Shown here in pieces: positions 62,222-64,000 of a stretch of DNA of 64,000 nt. The position numbers and the translations under genes are program-made. A model generated the notes under the pieces. The model made no database searches. It was given only the letters and a program-made list of their open reading frames with translations, and was not told where the DNA came from. The DNA comes from JAAFHB01 sp038236995 (GTDB lineage Bacteria; Bacteroidota; Bacteroidia; Bacteroidales; Prolixibacteraceae). Position 1 is the first letter of the stretch, and each line of letters opens with the position of its first letter. The stretch lies in assembly GCA_038236995.1 (NCBI GenBank), contig JBBRZE010000003.1:1-64000 (forward strand). The letters run 5' to 3'.

Positions 62222-63391
62222 ATGAAAAACTTTTGTTTATTTTTCTTGTTAATTTTCATTTGCAATGCAGCAAATGCCCAGGAGATCCCGCGCCAATCCA
62301 TCGGGGACAGTATAATTGGCTGGATGAAAGTGTATAATTTTAAAGGCATTAAAGAATCTAAAAAAGTAGATACCAAGCTTTATTCTCCGGCTCAGTTATC
62401 GATCTGCGATTCGCTTGCAAACTGGATACAAGCCAGCTACATTCCCAAAGGAGGATTGGGAGACGTTAAGAAGTCTGTTTCTCAAAAATTGGGTCAGTAT
62501 AACCAACATACCGTTTCGTTGCCGCAGAGTTATGGCGCTTATGCTAAAATTTACGTTTTTCTGAAATACAACAGCAGTCACAAGATGGTTCCGGCAAACA
62601 ATCTGGGTGCCTTTTGGAACATATTTGCAAACGGAGTGCCTGGCTGGGCCATTCCATATATCTGCAATAGCACACAATGTTATTTCACTATGCCTTCTTA
62701 TGAATCATCATTTGGTGGTGAAGAAGAAACGAGAAAAATACATGATATGACCAGCCTTGCTAACATTAAACCCTACATCAGCTTTTGGGTGAAGGACATT
62801 GAAACAGGAGGCGGAACGGATTATGTTTTACTGTGCAAGGGCAATAAATCTCCGTTTGTAAAAATAACCAAAGGTGAATATTTGCAGGCGTTGGAATCGG
62901 CTATCCCCATATTCTATGAAAAGGAAAAGAAAAGAATAAGTGAAGCAGAACAAGGAAACCAACAAAGAATCGCGGTATCTGTAAAATATTTAGATGAAAA
63001 AATTGAACGCTTTAATGAAGGAATAAAGAAAAACAAAGAAAAATATAAGGAACGACTCGATGAACTGGCTACCAGCAGTCCTCAACCAAGCCTGAATGAT
63101 TTGGATAATGGAAGGGATGTTTTTAGCAATGGATATTTATCTGACACTGAATCAACTTCAGGCAGAGTGCCCATTTACAAAATTGACCCTGTAATGGCTG
63201 AGCTTTGTAAAAAAGATAAACCCCAGTGGATATTAGTTAGCTGGTGGTGGAGCCCACTGGATGCTGTGGAAAAATACATGAACGAATCCATTATCAACAA
63301 CTTTAACTTTGACTATGTATATAATTTTTTCTTCGATCCGGATAAGGTAAAAGGGCAAACTTTTAAACCACTTCGTTCTCCAGCTGACTAA
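62222..63391 (+). CDS. E: exported protein, distant relative of B1/B2
   Basis: A 389-residue protein with signal peptide MKNFCLFFLLIFICNAANAQ. The block DYVLLCKGNKSPFVKITKGEYL (about residues 200-220) followed by a Lys/Glu-rich helix lines up with WLITYDGKLPFVFVTRKEF of B2, and PQWILVSWWWSP near the end lines up with SSPQFIWVNVIW. It lacks LLQKPGTW. I therefore read it as a diverged third member of the B family. It starts 17 bp after D. Function unknown. Confidence 0.65.
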   Translation: MKNFCLFFLLIFICNAANAQEIPRQSIGDSIIGWMKVYNFKGIKESKKVDTKLYSPAQLSICDSLANWIQASYIPKGGLGDVKKSVSQKLGQYNQHTVSLPQSYGAYAKIYVFLKYNSSHKMVPANNLGAFWNIFANGVPGWAIPYICNSTQCYFTMPSYESSFGGEEETRKIHDMTSLANIKPYISFWVKDIETGGGTDYVLLCKGNKSPFVKITKGEYLQALESAIPIFYEKEKKRISEAEQGNQQRIAVSVKYLDEKIERFNEGIKKNKEKYKERLDELATSSPQPSLNDLDNGRDVFSNGYLSDTESTSGRVPIYKIDPVMAELCKKDKPQWILVSWWWSPLDAVEKYMNESIINNFNFDYVYNFFFDPDKVKGQTFKPLRSPAD

Positions 63392-63400
63392 TAATAGAAA

Positions 63401-64000
63401 TTAAAGCTGAATAATGAGTACCATCTTCTGCGAATCGCGCAGTACTTCAACAGCGATACTTTCACCGGGTTTAAGCTGATTCAACCTAAACATGTAGTCC
63501 TGGATGTTGTTTACAGGTTTCCCGTTAATGGATGTAATAATATCACCTTTCTTCATTCCGCCAAGTGCAGCAGGTTTTCCGGGGGTCACCAAATCGGCCC
63601 TAAGTCCGTTTTTAACATTTCCGGCAAAGTCGGGCATAATTCCAAGCGTTATTCCTTTCCTTCGGCTGCCGCGGCTTGCCACTTCTTTTGGTCCGGCTTC
63701 CTTAAAGGTAAGTTTCGTATCCATATTGGCCATATCTGCAATTAGCTTGTAGGCCATATCCGAAATCTTCACCATTCCCGGGTAATTGATTTTATCCCAG
63801 GTATCAGCAGGCGTATGATAATCGAGATGTGCACCCGACGAAACGAACAGCACTGGAATATTCTTCCCATAAAATGATGCATGATCCGAAGGTCCGTAAC
63901 CTTCGTCAGATAAAGCGAGTTTCAGGATAGTGGTATCGCACGAGGCATAAATCATTTTCTTTAAGGGGTCGGCAGTTCCTACTCCGCCAATTTGAACCAG
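63401..64000 (-). CDS. M28-family peptidase with C-terminal PDZ domain (partial)
   Basis: The 3' part of a gene whose start lies beyond the right edge; the frame stays open to base 64000. The first part shows the end of an M28 zinc aminopeptidase domain: DEGYGPSDHASFYGKNIPVL and GAHLDYHTPADTWDKINYPG, where DH and the YHTPADT His are metal-site residues. The C-terminal 90 residues form a PDZ domain (LGIMPDFAGNVKNGLRAD, GKPAALGGMKKGDIITSING). This M28-PDZ layout is common in exported Bacteroidota peptidases. It converges on gene E, 9 bp apart. Confidence 0.9.
   Translation of the reverse strand: MVQIGGVGTADPLKKMIYASCDTTILKLALSDEGYGPSDHASFYGKNIPVLFVSSGAHLDYHTPADTWDKINYPGMVKISDMAYKLIADMANMDTKLTFKEAGPKEVASRGSRRKGITLGIMPDFAGNVKNGLRADLVTPGKPAALGGMKKGDIITSINGKPVNNIQDYMFRLNQLKPGESIAVEVLRDSQKMVLIIQL

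Overview
The window is chromosomal DNA of a member of the Bacteroidota, probably Bacteroidales/Marinilabiliales. The evidence is the TAnnTTTG/TTTG promoter boxes, weak Shine-Dalgarno sequences, and families typical of the phylum: GH97, DUF1573, DUF6132, DUF3109, archaeal-type ProS, Tat-exported Gfo/Idh proteins and OmpP1/FadL porins. A HydG-type maturase and a rubrerythrin suggest an anaerobic or microaerobic life. This placement is inferred from gene content, not from a marker-gene search.

Region 1 (1-11163) is the right end of an integrated element, most likely a prophage. It holds a putative lipoprotein, a membrane-anchored protein, a 'mobile mystery protein A' regulator whose usual Fic partner survives only as a stub, two large beta-helix tail-fibre/spike-like proteins, and a lysis module (membrane/coiled-coil protein, GH24 endolysin, two small membrane proteins). 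It ends at a 3' fragment of tRNA-Ser(GGA), which I read as an attachment site.

Region 2 (11164-42514) is ordinary chromosome. It carries a DMT exporter, an RsmF-like rRNA methyltransferase, a repeat protein with a catalytically dead GH16 fold followed by a lone PAS protein, RidA, an OmpR-type two-component pair, gpmI, an orphan sugar-binding lipoprotein, an HD hydrolase, a HydG with an altered C-terminal cysteine motif, GH97, an MFS transporter, a Crp/Fnr regulator, a Tat-exported Gfo/Idh plus xylose-isomerase-like pair, DUF6132 plus a thioredoxin lipoprotein, tilS, a MazF/PemK toxin-antitoxin pair, pepT, proS, a Gly/Tyr/Ser-rich lipoprotein and an OmpP1-type porin.

Region 3 (42515-44203) is a repeat-rich scar. 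It contains about 16 copies of a 20-bp tandem repeat, a decayed duplicate of the 3' end of cysN with its terminator, a truncated Bro-N gene and two 147-bp direct repeats.

Region 4 (44204-52331) carries cysD-cysN, a cytochrome b561-type protein, an exported rubrerythrin lacking one rubredoxin cysteine, a second two-component pair, a DUF2231 membrane protein and a YncE-like propeller.

Region 5 (52608-63391) is a same-strand run of seven exported proteins: TPR protein A1, partner B1, TPR protein A2, partner B2, a PD40-type propeller, a lipocalin-like protein and a distant B-like protein. A-B has been tandemly duplicated, and A1 and A2 share a front half but have unrelated C-termini. I do not recognise this cluster as a described system, and it is the best candidate for something new. 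The window ends inside an M28 peptidase with a PDZ domain.
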